A stretch of DNA of 64,000 nucleotides from an uncultured Bacteroidota bacterium. Lineage in GTDB: Bacteria; Bacteroidota; Bacteroidia; Flavobacteriales; Flavobacteriaceae. The notes beneath the pieces are model-generated. The model was not told the origin of the DNA. It worked only from the letters and a program-made list of their open reading frames with translations, and searched no databases. The position numbers and the translations under genes are program-made. Positions 20,232 to 30,711 of the stretch are shown one piece after another. The stretch spans positions 7,501 through 71,500 of the forward strand of contig CACJNF010000006.1 of NCBI GenBank assembly GCA_902594745.1, written 5' to 3'. Each line of letters opens with the position of its first letter. Within the stretch, counting starts at the first letter, position 1.

Positions 20232-20507
20232 CTATCTTTTAGATATTTTATTATTTGATATACCTCTCTGTAAATTACATTTGAATCTGTCAACACTATC
20301 ATGTCTTAAAACAGTATGTTTAGTTTTTCTTCCAGAGACTCTCTCTCTCCAAAGCTTAAAGCTATTTCTTTTCAAATTATTTCGCATAATACTTATCAAT
20401 TCCTTTTCGTTTATATTGAATTGATTAAAAATAGCCTCAAATGGTGTCCTGTCTTCCCATGCCATTTCTATAATTCTATCTATTTCTCTTAAATTAAACT
20501 TATTCAT
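20232..20507 (-). CDS. TIGR03643 family small protein (photolyase-associated)
   Basis: NLREIDRIIEMAWEDRTPFEAIFNQFNINEKELISIMR...KLWRERVSGRKTKH; 8-nt overlap with the photolyase gene. Confidence 0.85.
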   Translation of the reverse strand: MNKFNLREIDRIIEMAWEDRTPFEAIFNQFNINEKELISIMRNNLKRNSFKLWRERVSGRKTKHTVLRHDSVDRFKCNLQRGISNNKISKR

Positions 20508-21987
20508 TATGTATTTTATTTAAAAAATTCTCAGCGGTTGATAGATGCTTCTGCTTTTTATTTATATCCATTTTGTCAAAAGTATTTACCAACATTCTTA
20601 ATCTTGGATTTTTAATAAAAAAATCTCTTTGCTTGTCCATAAATCTCCAAAATAGACCATCCCATATATCATTCCAGTTACCTTTTTTATAATCGCTCAT
20701 TTTAGATATATAATTGCTGCTACTGATGTAAGGTTTTGTAGACATTAATCCTCCATCTGCAAATTGACTCATACCATATACATTTGGAACCATTACCCAA
20801 TCAAATGAGTCTATAGATACCTCCATGAACCATCTATATACTTCATCAGGATCAAATTCACATAATAACATGAAATTTCCAACAATCATTAGTCTTTCTA
20901 TATGATGAATATAACCAGTTTCACTCACCTTCTTAATTGAGGAGTCTAAAGGCTCTATCCCTGTTGTTCCATCATAGAATGATTTAGGAATTTTACTTTT
21001 AAAGCCCCAGAAATTATTTGTCCTTTCAAAACTACCTTTAACTTGATATATACCTCTAATAAACTCCCTCCATCCAATAAGTTGTCTTATAAACCCTTCT
21101 GTTGAATTGATTGGAATATCATTTTCTATTGAGAATTCTATGCTGATATCTAATAAGTCTTTAATATTTATTAGACCTACATTTAGTAAAGGGCTTAAAA
21201 CACTATGATTTAAAGTAAGTTCATCCTTGACAATTGCATCTTCATAATCCCCAAACTCTAAAAATCTATCATTTAAAAATTGATTTAACCATTGATCAGC
21301 TTCATCATATGTAGTGGGGTAATTAAATAAGCCAAGTGATCCAAAATTGTTATGGAAATTTTTTTCAACATATTTTTCAGATTCTATTACATAACTATTT
21401 TTTTTTGGATTATTAATTACCGGGGGAATTTTGTCCTTGGGAAACTTTTTTCTGTTTTGTATGTCGTATGTCCATTCTCCACCTTCTGGTTCACCTTTAG
21501 AATTTATAAGTATTTTTCTTTTTTTTCTTTCTGATTTGTAGAATGAAGTTTGAAAAAACTTTTGCTTAGAATCTTTGAAAAAATATTTTAATTCTTCGGA
21601 AGAATTAATAAATAGTTTTGATTCATGAACTACCAAATCAATCTTTAGTTCTTTAGAAACTCTTTTTATTCTCCTGTCTAGAAGATAATCAACAGGGTCA
21701 TAAACCTCGACTTTTTGGTATCCTTGATTATAGATATTTTTAACTAACTCGATTATATTAGACTCCTTTTCAAAAGAATTTACATAATTAACATCTAATC
21801 CTTTTTTTATAAGATACTCTTCATAAAACTTCATTGATGATCTATGAAATGATATTTTTTGTTTGTGAAAATTGTATTGATTGAAGAAAAGATCCTCTTC
21901 GATAAGAAAAATTTTGTAATCAGAGTCAATGAATATACTCTCTCTGAATAATTGATTAGGAAAAATTATGCAACATTTCTTATTCAT
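20500..21987 (-). CDS. Cryptochrome/photolyase, bacterial PhrB/CryPro (Fe-S-type) clade homologue
   Basis: CCIIFPNQLF; TEGFIRQLIGWREFIRGIY; NVYGMSQFADGGLMSTKPYISSSNYISKMSDY. Confidence 0.88.
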   Translation of the reverse strand: MNKKCCIIFPNQLFRESIFIDSDYKIFLIEEDLFFNQYNFHKQKISFHRSSMKFYEEYLIKKGLDVNYVNSFEKESNIIELVKNIYNQGYQKVEVYDPVDYLLDRRIKRVSKELKIDLVVHESKLFINSSEELKYFFKDSKQKFFQTSFYKSERKKRKILINSKGEPEGGEWTYDIQNRKKFPKDKIPPVINNPKKNSYVIESEKYVEKNFHNNFGSLGLFNYPTTYDEADQWLNQFLNDRFLEFGDYEDAIVKDELTLNHSVLSPLLNVGLINIKDLLDISIEFSIENDIPINSTEGFIRQLIGWREFIRGIYQVKGSFERTNNFWGFKSKIPKSFYDGTTGIEPLDSSIKKVSETGYIHHIERLMIVGNFMLLCEFDPDEVYRWFMEVSIDSFDWVMVPNVYGMSQFADGGLMSTKPYISSSNYISKMSDYKKGNWNDIWDGLFWRFMDKQRDFFIKNPRLRMLVNTFDKMDINKKQKHLSTAENFLNKIHNE

Positions 21988-23272
21988 TTAACCATGTATT
22001 TTCATAATCTTTATTAGGATCATATCTTTCAGATTGAAGTGTAGGATTAAACTTTCTAAATGGCATTGAGTCATTTCCAATACCTGCATTATAAAGCCAA
22101 TTACCATAATTACTATGAACATCATAATCAATTAGGAGTGCTTCAAAATATTCTGCACCGATTCTCCAGTCAACCTTCAACTCTTTTGTTAGATAGTTTG
22201 CTACATTTTGTCTGCCTCTGTTTGACATGAATCCAGTAGATGCAAGTTCTATCATATTTGCATTTACGAATGTTTCTTTAGTTTCCCCATTTATCCAGCT
22301 TTTAATCTTTGAGTTCTCTTGTGACCATTCCTTTTCGGTCCCATATATTCCATCTTTGCTAAAAAACTTATTTCGATGTTGCATTGAAACATATTTAAAG
22401 AAATCTCTCCAAAGAAGTTCAAAAAACAACCAATAGGTAGACTCATTTTTCTCTATGTCATTTTCATATTCCATAAGCTTATTATAAATGTATCTACATG
22501 ATAATGAACCATTTGCAAGCCAGGATGAAAATTTTGAACTGTAATTTTTTCCAAGTAGGCCGTTTCGAGTATGCTTATACTTAGATACATTTTTTGTTTT
22601 AAAAAAATAATCATCAACCCTAGACTTGCCAGCAGTTTCTCCTCCTTTAAATTTGAAAACTGAATTATCATTAACTTCAAACTCTTCAAAGCCTAAATCA
22701 TTTAGATTTGGAATATCATAATCAACTTCCAATAGATTATCCTCATTCATTGGTTTAGGAATTGATATTGGACTATTAACCTTTAAGTATTTTTCACATT
22801 TTTTTCTAAAATTTGAAAAACCTCTAGGAATGTTCTCATAAATATTTTTAACATCTTCTGGAGAATATAAAAACTGATCAAAATATTTTAGAGTATTTAT
22901 ATTTTTAGGTATGGACTCTTCCTCAATTAGTTCATCCCTTGTCCACTCTCTCTGCATATATATTGAATCAACATCATACTTCAAAATGAATGGTCTAAAT
23001 GACTCTTTAATCTCTTTATAATCTATAATAAGAGAGATATTTAAACTATTCAGGTTTTGCTTAAGGTTTGTAATTGATTCAAGTAAAAACTTAGCTCTGT
23101 ATTTCTCTATTCTTCTGAACCCATACTCTGTATATTTAAAATTATTTGGATCTATGTTTACATATCCTATAACTCTATCTGATTGATTTACGGCATTATA
23201 AAGTGCAGAGTTATCTTCAACCCTTAAATTATTTCTAAACCAAACTATACTTGTATTTTTTTTGCTCGACAT
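21980..23272 (-). CDS. DASH-type cryptochrome
   Basis: [102 protein letters not shown]. Confidence 0.92.
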   Translation of the reverse strand: MSSKKNTSIVWFRNNLRVEDNSALYNAVNQSDRVIGYVNIDPNNFKYTEYGFRRIEKYRAKFLLESITNLKQNLNSLNISLIIDYKEIKESFRPFILKYDVDSIYMQREWTRDELIEEESIPKNINTLKYFDQFLYSPEDVKNIYENIPRGFSNFRKKCEKYLKVNSPISIPKPMNEDNLLEVDYDIPNLNDLGFEEFEVNDNSVFKFKGGETAGKSRVDDYFFKTKNVSKYKHTRNGLLGKNYSSKFSSWLANGSLSCRYIYNKLMEYENDIEKNESTYWLFFELLWRDFFKYVSMQHRNKFFSKDGIYGTEKEWSQENSKIKSWINGETKETFVNANMIELASTGFMSNRGRQNVANYLTKELKVDWRIGAEYFEALLIDYDVHSNYGNWLYNAGIGNDSMPFRKFNPTLQSERYDPNKDYENTWLNE

Positions 23273-23391
23273 CTCTTACTACAATATTTAACTTCAGCCC
23301 AATTTTTCTTCCATTTTTTTCGCCAAACAAACTCTAAACCACATGTTGAGCATATTTTTTTAGGTAGATTAAATTTTTTTACACCTTTCAT
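23245..23391 (-). CDS. DUF2256-like zinc-ribbon small protein (48 aa, absent from supplied ORF track)
   Basis: Manual translation: [48 protein letters not shown]; CxxC...CxxxC; overlaps SDR stop (1 nt) and cry-DASH start (28 nt). Confidence 0.88.
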   Translation of the reverse strand: MKGVKKFNLPKKICSTCGLEFVWRKKWKKNWAEVKYCSKRCRAKKIQV

Positions 23392-24083
23392 TAATTAGTT
23401 TTAACAGAACTCATACCTCCATCAAATGGTATAATCTGTCCAGTCATCCACTTGCTCTCATCAATAAGCAAAAACTTGACTATTTCAGCAATATCTTTTG
23501 CTGATCCAATCTCTTTTAGGGGATGTCTATTTCGAGCATTTTCAATCTTAGTTTCTGAATTAAGGAATTTTTCAGACATTGGAGTGTTAAGAATAGAGGG
23601 AGCAATAGCATTTACCCTAATCCTTGGTGCAAATTCAGCAGCTAATGATCTAGTTAATCCCTCAATTGCACCTTTTGATGCAGAAACAGAACTATGAAAT
23701 GGCATTCCCAACTTAACTGCAACAGTACTAAAGAAAACTACACTTGCGCTTTCTGAGGATTGAAGCTTTGGTAAAACTGTTTGAAGAATTTTTACACAAC
23801 CTAATATGTTAATATTAAAATCATCAATAAAAGTTGATGGTTTAAGACCTTTAAATGGTCTTAAATTGATTGTCCCTGGTAAATAGATAAATCCATCTAA
23901 GATATCAGGAAGCCAATCTGCATCATAATCTTCATTCAAGTCTAATTTTTTTGCAGTAATATTTGAACCAGTAAACTTATCTGGATTTCGAGTTGATACA
24001 AAGACCTTGTGGTCATTTTCTAACTTTTTTGATAGCTCATAACCGATTCCAGAAGAACCACCTATTAGTAAGATATTTTTCAT
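23391..24083 (-). CDS. SDR family NAD(P)-dependent oxidoreductase
   Basis: [61 protein letters not shown]. Confidence 0.93.
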   Translation of the reverse strand: MKNILLIGGSSGIGYELSKKLENDHKVFVSTRNPDKFTGSNITAKKLDLNEDYDADWLPDILDGFIYLPGTINLRPFKGLKPSTFIDDFNINILGCVKILQTVLPKLQSSESASVVFFSTVAVKLGMPFHSSVSASKGAIEGLTRSLAAEFAPRIRVNAIAPSILNTPMSEKFLNSETKIENARNRHPLKEIGSAKDIAEIVKFLLIDESKWMTGQIIPFDGGMSSVKTN

Positions 24084-24547
24084 TATTTATATTCCCCAAA
24101 AATTTTTATTAATTCTAATTGTCTGTATTTAAAAATACTGTTCAATTTAGAACTAATAAAAAGGGAATTTAGAAGCTTTCCAAGAGGTCCTAAAGGTAAT
24201 TTATAATGAATTACATCTTCCATAAGGATACCGCCTTTAATTTCCTTTATGAAGTGTTTATGGTGCCAAAAACTATATGGACCAAACCTTTGCTCATCAA
24301 TAAAAAATTCATTAGTCTTCACTTGTGTTATCTCAGTTACCCAATTAATTTTAATTCCAAGTAGAGGTTTCACTGTGTACTGAATGATCTGACCCGGATA
24401 AGCTTTCTTCATATCCCAATCAGTAATGTTGAAATCCATAGACTTGGGTGTTATTAATTCCAAATTATTCGGCGATGATAAAAAATCCCATGCTTCATTC
24501 AAACTTATAGGTAGTTTTTGTGAATATTTTAACTTAAAGACTTCCAT
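24083..24547 (-). CDS. SRPBCC family protein (ligand-binding fold)
   Basis: KLPISLNEAWDFLSSPNNLELITPKSMDFNI; QRFGPYSFWHHKHFIKEIKGGILMEDVIHYKLPLGPLGKLLN. Confidence 0.88.
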   Translation of the reverse strand: MEVFKLKYSQKLPISLNEAWDFLSSPNNLELITPKSMDFNITDWDMKKAYPGQIIQYTVKPLLGIKINWVTEITQVKTNEFFIDEQRFGPYSFWHHKHFIKEIKGGILMEDVIHYKLPLGPLGKLLNSLFISSKLNSIFKYRQLELIKIFGEYK

Positions 24548-25130
24548 TTATAATTTCTGTTAATTTGTTTGTTACTTGAGGTACTGGAAGACCCAAAACA
24601 CTTGTGTAGCTTCCATTAACATTTTCAACTCCTATCATTCCAATCCAATCTTGTATACCATAGCTTCCAGCTTTATCAACTGGATTTATAGTTTCAACAT
24701 AAAAATCAATTTCTTTTTCAGTCAGAAGTTTATAAGTTACTTTGGTAGATTCAGTTAATATTTCAAAATTTTTTTCGGTTAGAAAGCCTACAGATGTAAT
24801 AACGTCGTGAGAATTACCTGCAAACATTTTTAGCATTGACTTAGCCTCATTTTTATCTTTTGGTTTACCCCAACATTTATCTTCAAACCAGACTAAAGTA
24901 TCAGCAAGAATTATTATTTGATTGTTTTCAACTATTTTTTGAAAAGGAGCTGCTTTGTTCTCCACAATATGTTCAGCTATTTCTTGTGCTTTAAGATGTT
25001 CAGGAAAATCTTCATTAACTGGGATTGAGTTAACCTGAAAAGAAATTCCAGTCATTTCTAATAACTCTTTTCTTCTTGTTGAGCCTGATCCGAGAATTAT
25101 ACTGTAATTGGAATTATTTATTAAATCCAT
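24534..25130 (-). CDS. maf: Maf family nucleotide pyrophosphatase
   Basis: IILGSGSTRRKELLEMTGISFQV; ILADTLVWFEDKCWGKPKDKNEAKSML; DKAGSYGIQDW. Confidence 0.94.
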   Translation of the reverse strand: MDLINNSNYSIILGSGSTRRKELLEMTGISFQVNSIPVNEDFPEHLKAQEIAEHIVENKAAPFQKIVENNQIIILADTLVWFEDKCWGKPKDKNEAKSMLKMFAGNSHDVITSVGFLTEKNFEILTESTKVTYKLLTEKEIDFYVETINPVDKAGSYGIQDWIGMIGVENVNGSYTSVLGLPVPQVTNKLTEIINGSL

Positions 25131-25621
25131 TTGTTATGAATTCTCATTACCTGTTCGATTACATCTCTTACACAACCAAGACCACCATCTTTGTGAGATA
25201 TATAATCACAAATTGACTTTACGTCAACAGAGGCATCTTTGGGGCAAGATGAAATTCCGACTACTTTAAGAACATCAATATCTGGATTGTCATCTCCCAT
25301 ATATAAAATGTTTTTTGAATCAATTTTTTTTTCTTTTATAAATTCATCAAAAACTTCAATCTTATTAAATGCTTTTAGAAATACATCTTCAACACCAAGA
25401 GAGTTTAGTCTTTTTCTAACATTCTCTTGCATTCCACCCGAGATAATAGCTATTCTATAGCCTTTAGATATAGCATATTTAATCGCATAACCATCTTTTG
25501 CATAAAATTGTCTATCAATTTTTCCATCATGTGTGTAAATAATTTTTCCATTAGTCATTACACCATCAACATCGAAAATAAATGTCGTTATATCTTTTAA
25601 TCTAGTCTTGTAAGAATCCAT
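25121..25621 (-). CDS. kdsC: KDO-8-phosphate phosphatase-like HAD (KdsC)
   Basis: FIFDVDGVMTNGKIIYTHDGKIDRQFYAKDGYAIKYA; YMGDDNPDIDVLKVVGISSCPKDA. Confidence 0.9.
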   Translation of the reverse strand: MDSYKTRLKDITTFIFDVDGVMTNGKIIYTHDGKIDRQFYAKDGYAIKYAISKGYRIAIISGGMQENVRKRLNSLGVEDVFLKAFNKIEVFDEFIKEKKIDSKNILYMGDDNPDIDVLKVVGISSCPKDASVDVKSICDYISHKDGGLGCVRDVIEQVMRIHNKWI

Positions 25622-25719
25622 TACATTTTAAAGATGCAAATTTAATTAAACTTTAACACCTAATTGTTCATTATTATTCTAAATATTAAAAAATTCATAA
25701 TTATCTTTGAGGCCTGCTG

Positions 25720-28700
25720 ATGGGATCAAAATTTTTAAAGCTATTATTCTCCACAAAATTCATGCTTGTATTGCTGATTTTGTTTCCAGTTGCTATGGGT
25801 ATAGGAACTTTTCTTGAGAGCTGGTACTCCACAGATGCAGCAAGAATTTGGATCTATAATGCATGGTGGTTTGAACTTTTAATGCTTTTACTCATGCTAA
25901 ATTTTATGGGGAATATAAAGAAGTACAATCTTTGGAGTAAAGAGAAACTTTCCGTATTAATACTTCATCTTTCATTTATTTTTATTCTACTTGGTGCCTT
26001 CGTTACAAGGTATATTGGAGATGAAGGGGTAATGCCTATAAGAGAAAATAATGTATCTAATACTTACTTGTCAGAAAAAACATATCTAACTGTTTTTGTA
26101 GATGGAACTGAGGATGGAGTGCCTCAAAGAAAAACTTTAAAGTCTTACCTTCTTCTATCTGAACATGTAGATAATGACTTTACTATAAATGATGATTTTT
26201 ATTCCAAAGACTTTTCCATTTCATATGATAATTTCAAAGAAAATGTAACTGAAGGCTTAGTCCTAGATCCGTCTGGAGAAAGATATATAAAACTTGTTGA
26301 GGCATTAGATGGTAACAGGCAAGAACATTATATTAAGGAGGGGCAAGTTACTAGTATACAGAATATACTTTTCTCTTTTAATTACTATCAAAAAGGTGCT
26401 ATAAACATTACCTCTGAAGAAGGTGAATACTATATAGAATCTCCGTTTGATGGTATTTTCACCATAATGTCTAATCAACAAAGTGCAGAACTAAATAAAG
26501 ATAAAAAACAACTTCTGGAATTAAGATCACTATATCAAATTCCTGGCTTTCAGTTTGTCTTTCCTGAACCTGCCTTGAGAGGGGTGTTTGAAATTGTGGA
26601 TGCTGAAGTAACTGACAGAGAGGTTGAGGATGTTTTATACCTTAACGTCAATTATAACGGAAAATCAGAGAATGTTTCTTTATTGGGCGGTAGGGGATAT
26701 GTTAATAATCCTAAAAAGATAACTATTGATGATCTTGATTTTTATCTATCTTATGGGTCAGACGAGGTGCAGCTTCCATTTAGCATTAAGCTTAACGATT
26801 TTATAGCCGAGAAATATCCAGGCACTGAAAATAGCTATTCATCATTTAAGAGCAAAGTAACTGTTGAGGATAATGAAATATTTGACTACGATATATTCAT
26901 GAATAATATTTTAAATTATAAAGGTTACCGATTCTTTCAGGCATCATTTGACCCCGATGAAAAAGGTACAGTTCTATCAGTTAATGATGATTTTTGGGGA
27001 ACGTTCATAACTTACGCAGGATATCTTCTTTTATTTTTTAGTATGACCGCTATATTCTTTATTGGAAATACAAGATTTAAATTTCTTGCAAAACAGCTAA
27101 ATAAAAAGACCTCTTTAATTATTTTTCTTTTGTCATCAAGCATACTATCTGCTCAGAGTTTAGACGCAAACTTAAAAACCGAGTTTATTGATTCATTAAT
27201 TTCAGAAAGTGCGATTTCAAAGGATCATGCAGGTAGCTTTGGTAAAATTGTTATTCAGGATAGTGGTGGAAGAATGAAACCAGCTAATACTTTTTCATCT
27301 GAATTATTGAGAAAAGTCAGTAGATCAAACTCTTATAATGGATTAAATTCAGATCAAGTTTTGGTGTCGATAATGGATAATCCAGGGGTGTGGTTTAATG
27401 CTCCAATTATATATATTAAATCCGGTCAAAAAGGAGATACCATAAAGAAAATAATTGGTGTTGATGAAAAAATTAAAAAAGCACCACTAGTTTCTTTCTT
27501 TGATTCACTTGGTAATTATAAGCTTGCTTCTAACCTTGAAAAAGCATACTTATCCAATATACCCTCTCAAATTGAAAAAGATATTATTGAACTTGATAGG
27601 AGAGTTAACCTACTCTATTCTGCTTTAGAGGGAAAAATTATGAGAATATTTCCTGTTCCAAATGATATAAATAATAAGTGGATTTCTTACCCTGAAATCA
27701 ATGAATATAATTATGAGGGAGCGGATTCACTGTATACTAACAATGTTCTTAACCTTTATTTTCAAACATTAAGAGTAGCGAGACAGGATAAAGATTACAC
27801 TCAGTCTGAAGAGCTTCTAGAGAGTATTAAAGGTTTTCAAAAAAAATATGGAAGTCAAGTAATGCCATCTGACTTCAAAATAAATTCAGAGGTTGTGTAT
27901 AATAAAGCAGACATATTTAACAGACTCTACAAATGGTATCTGTTTGCAGGTCTTGGTTTGCTTTTAATATTAATTTTTCAAATATTTTATGACAACAAGT
28001 TTAGTAGTCTTCTTATTAAGATTTTTGAGTCATTGATAATTACTTTATTTGTTTTTAATACTATTGGACTTGCAGCTAGGTGGTATATTGCAGGTCATGC
28101 TCCCTGGAGTGATGCCTATGAATCAATAATCTTTGTTGCCTGGGCTACTGTAATATTTGGAATTATTTTTGGTAGAAAATCATATTTTACTCTTGCTTCA
28201 TCTACATTTGTCGCATCAATTATTCTTTCTATTGCGCACATGAATTGGCTTGATCCTTCTATAGCTAATCTTCAGCCAGTTTTAGATAGTTATTGGTTAA
28301 TGATCCATGTTGCTGTTATTGTTGGTAGTTATGGTCCATTTGCAATAGGTATGATACTTGGTATTGTGACCTTAATTTTAACTATAATTGCCACAAAGAA
28401 GAATAGAAAAATTTTTTCCAGGAAACTTGAGGAGCTTACAATTGTTAACGAATTATCTCTTACAATAGGATTAGTAATGCTTACAATTGGAAACTTTTTA
28501 GGAGGAATGTGGGCAAATGAAAGTTGGGGTAGATATTGGGGATGGGATCCTAAAGAAACATGGGCCCTGATTAGTATTATGATATATACTGCTGTTCTTC
28601 ATCTAAGGATTGTTCCTAAACTAAATAATAAATGGTTATTTAACCTTATGAGCATTATTTCCTTTGCAGCAATTATGATGACGTATTTTGGAGTAAACTT

Positions 28701-28836
28701 TTATTTAGTTGGACTTCATTCATATGCATCCGGTGATAAAGTTATTACTCCAAACTTTGTCTATTATTCAACTGTTTTTGTATTCATTTTAGGCTTAATT
28801 TCTTATTTTGCAAATAAGAAAACCAAAGTACTTTAA
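25720..28836 (+). CDS. Fused cytochrome c biogenesis protein (ResB-CcsA type)
   Basis: Multiple TMs; WGRYWGWDPKETWALISIMIYTAVLHLR heme-handling motif; HAPWSDAYESIIFVAW. Confidence 0.93.
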   Translation: MGSKFLKLLFSTKFMLVLLILFPVAMGIGTFLESWYSTDAARIWIYNAWWFELLMLLLMLNFMGNIKKYNLWSKEKLSVLILHLSFIFILLGAFVTRYIGDEGVMPIRENNVSNTYLSEKTYLTVFVDGTEDGVPQRKTLKSYLLLSEHVDNDFTINDDFYSKDFSISYDNFKENVTEGLVLDPSGERYIKLVEALDGNRQEHYIKEGQVTSIQNILFSFNYYQKGAINITSEEGEYYIESPFDGIFTIMSNQQSAELNKDKKQLLELRSLYQIPGFQFVFPEPALRGVFEIVDAEVTDREVEDVLYLNVNYNGKSENVSLLGGRGYVNNPKKITIDDLDFYLSYGSDEVQLPFSIKLNDFIAEKYPGTENSYSSFKSKVTVEDNEIFDYDIFMNNILNYKGYRFFQASFDPDEKGTVLSVNDDFWGTFITYAGYLLLFFSMTAIFFIGNTRFKFLAKQLNKKTSLIIFLLSSSILSAQSLDANLKTEFIDSLISESAISKDHAGSFGKIVIQDSGGRMKPANTFSSELLRKVSRSNSYNGLNSDQVLVSIMDNPGVWFNAPIIYIKSGQKGDTIKKIIGVDEKIKKAPLVSFFDSLGNYKLASNLEKAYLSNIPSQIEKDIIELDRRVNLLYSALEGKIMRIFPVPNDINNKWISYPEINEYNYEGADSLYTNNVLNLYFQTLRVARQDKDYTQSEELLESIKGFQKKYGSQVMPSDFKINSEVVYNKADIFNRLYKWYLFAGLGLLLILIFQIFYDNKFSSLLIKIFESLIITLFVFNTIGLAARWYIAGHAPWSDAYESIIFVAWATVIFGIIFGRKSYFTLASSTFVASIILSIAHMNWLDPSIANLQPVLDSYWLMIHVAVIVGSYGPFAIGMILGIVTLILTIIATKKNRKIFSRKLEELTIVNELSLTIGLVMLTIGNFLGGMWANESWGRYWGWDPKETWALISIMIYTAVLHLRIVPKLNNKWLFNLMSIISFAAIMMTYFGVNFYLVGLHSYASGDKVITPNFVYYSTVFVFILGLISYFANKKTKVL

Positions 28837-29750
28837 TGTTAAATATTAATATTGAAAACGAATACTCACGCTTAAAAACTGTCATCCTTGGAATAGCTGA
28901 TTATCTTGGAAGTCCACCTTCAGTATCAGATGCTTTTGATCCTCGGTCCCTTTATCATATTAAGAATAACTCATATCCACTTGAGGAAGATCTGAAAAAA
29001 GAAGTGGAGACCTTTAAAAAAAAACTTACCAAGCATAATGTCGAAGTACTAAGGCCGAATAATGTTAATGATTGTAATCAAATTTTTGCGAGAGACCTAG
29101 GCTTTGTAATCTCTAATATGTTTTTCTTATCTAATATTGTGCCTAACAGGCAGAATGAAATTGAAGGAATAAATGAAATATTAAATCATTTAAATGTTGG
29201 GGTTATTAAGCTGCCAGAATTCATGCACATAGAAGGAGGTGATATAATCGTTCATAATGATAAGGTTTTTATTGGAACGTATTCTGAAGAAGATTATCCT
29301 TCTCTAATTACAGCTAGAACTAATAATGAATCAATAGATTATCTAAAAAGAATAATTAATAACAAAGAAATAATCCCAATTGATATTAAAAAATCTAATA
29401 CAAATATTTTTGAAAACACTCTTCACTTAGACTGCTGTTTTCAGACTATATCAAAGGATAAAGCAATTGTTTGCCCTGATGGTTTTAAGAATAAAGAAGA
29501 TGTTGAATATCTAATAAAACTTTTTGGTAAAAAAAACATCTTCCTTGCAAGCCCTGAAGAGACTTTTATGCTGACATCAAATGTTTTAGTTATTTCCCCT
29601 GAAATAATTGTTTCTCATTCAAAATTTAAAAGGTTAAATAAATGGCTTGAAGAAAAAGGTGTATTAGTAGAAAAAGTAGATTATTCAAATGTTTCGAAAA
29701 TGTCAGGTCTTTTTAGATGTTCAACTTTACCATTAACAAGAGAATTATGA
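28836..29750 (+). CDS. Guanidine-modifying enzyme superfamily (arginine deiminase/DDAH-like)
   Basis: EYSRLKTVILGIADYLG; FARDLGFVI; MHIEGGDIIVHNDKVFIGTY; LHLDCCFQ; C-terminal Cys FRCSTLPLTREL. Confidence 0.82.
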   Translation: MLNINIENEYSRLKTVILGIADYLGSPPSVSDAFDPRSLYHIKNNSYPLEEDLKKEVETFKKKLTKHNVEVLRPNNVNDCNQIFARDLGFVISNMFFLSNIVPNRQNEIEGINEILNHLNVGVIKLPEFMHIEGGDIIVHNDKVFIGTYSEEDYPSLITARTNNESIDYLKRIINNKEIIPIDIKKSNTNIFENTLHLDCCFQTISKDKAIVCPDGFKNKEDVEYLIKLFGKKNIFLASPEETFMLTSNVLVISPEIIVSHSKFKRLNKWLEEKGVLVEKVDYSNVSKMSGLFRCSTLPLTREL

Positions 29751-30652
29751 TGCATTTTACTTCAAATATTTTGATGATTAGTCCAGAAAAATTCAGATCT
29801 AATGAATTTACAATGAATGATAATGTTTTTCAATCTAATGAAGTAGTTGATTCAGAAGTTTCTATTCAAGCTATTGAAGAGTTTGAAAAATTAAAAAATA
29901 CTATATCTGATAGTGGTGTATCAGTATATGCGCTAAAGGGTGACAGTTCAAATGATACTCCTGATGCTGTATTTCCTAATAATTGGATATCTTTTCATCA
30001 TAAAAATAATGCGGTTATATACCCAATGTTTGCAGAAAACAGAAGACTTGAAAGACAATCTGGTATTTTAAGAAAACTTTTAAAAAAAGGTATCAATATT
30101 GAAATAACTCATGATTATTCTAGTTATGAAAATCAAAATAAATTTTTAGAGGGTACAGGAAGTATGGTTCTTAATCGTAAAAATAATATAGCATACTGTG
30201 CTCTTTCAAACAGGTCCGATAAGGAGCTATTTATCAAATTTTGTAATGATCTAAATTATAGCCCAGTGTTATTTAACTCTATTTATGAGTCTAAACCTAT
30301 ATACCATACTAATGTTTTGATGTCAATCTGTAATAACTTTTCTATAATTTGTCTTGAATCTGTTAAAAATCAAGACGAGAGGCATTATATAATTAAATCT
30401 TTAGAAGATTCTGAATTAGATATAATTGATATTTCATATGATCAAATGAGTTCTTACCTAGGAAACTGTATTCAATTAGTTGATAAAGATTTAAATCCAA
30501 AGCTTGTCATGAGTACTAACGCATTTGAGTCAATTAAATCTGATCAGTTAGCAAGAATATTAAAACACACTGAAATTATTCACTCAGATATTAAAACTAT
30601 TGAAAATTATGGAGGTGGAAGTGCAAGATGTATGATTGCAGAAATATTTTAA
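29747..30652 (+). CDS. ctlX: CtlX-like citrulline utilization hydrolase (amidinotransferase superfamily)
   Basis: FPNNWISFHHKNNAVIYPMFAENRRLERQ; EGTGSMVLNRKNNIAYCALSNR; YHTNVLMSI; YGGGSARCMIAEIF. Confidence 0.85.
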   Translation: MMHFTSNILMISPEKFRSNEFTMNDNVFQSNEVVDSEVSIQAIEEFEKLKNTISDSGVSVYALKGDSSNDTPDAVFPNNWISFHHKNNAVIYPMFAENRRLERQSGILRKLLKKGINIEITHDYSSYENQNKFLEGTGSMVLNRKNNIAYCALSNRSDKELFIKFCNDLNYSPVLFNSIYESKPIYHTNVLMSICNNFSIICLESVKNQDERHYIIKSLEDSELDIIDISYDQMSSYLGNCIQLVDKDLNPKLVMSTNAFESIKSDQLARILKHTEIIHSDIKTIENYGGGSARCMIAEIF

Positions 30653-30711
30653 TATCATTATATTTAAATAAACTATTTAGACCGATTTAGGTCAAAACTA
30701 AAAACATATAC

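Noticed and set aside
30680-30700. GACCgatttaGGTC mini-hairpin upstream of the VPS10-like gene
   Set aside because: Only 4 bp; not distinguishable from chance.
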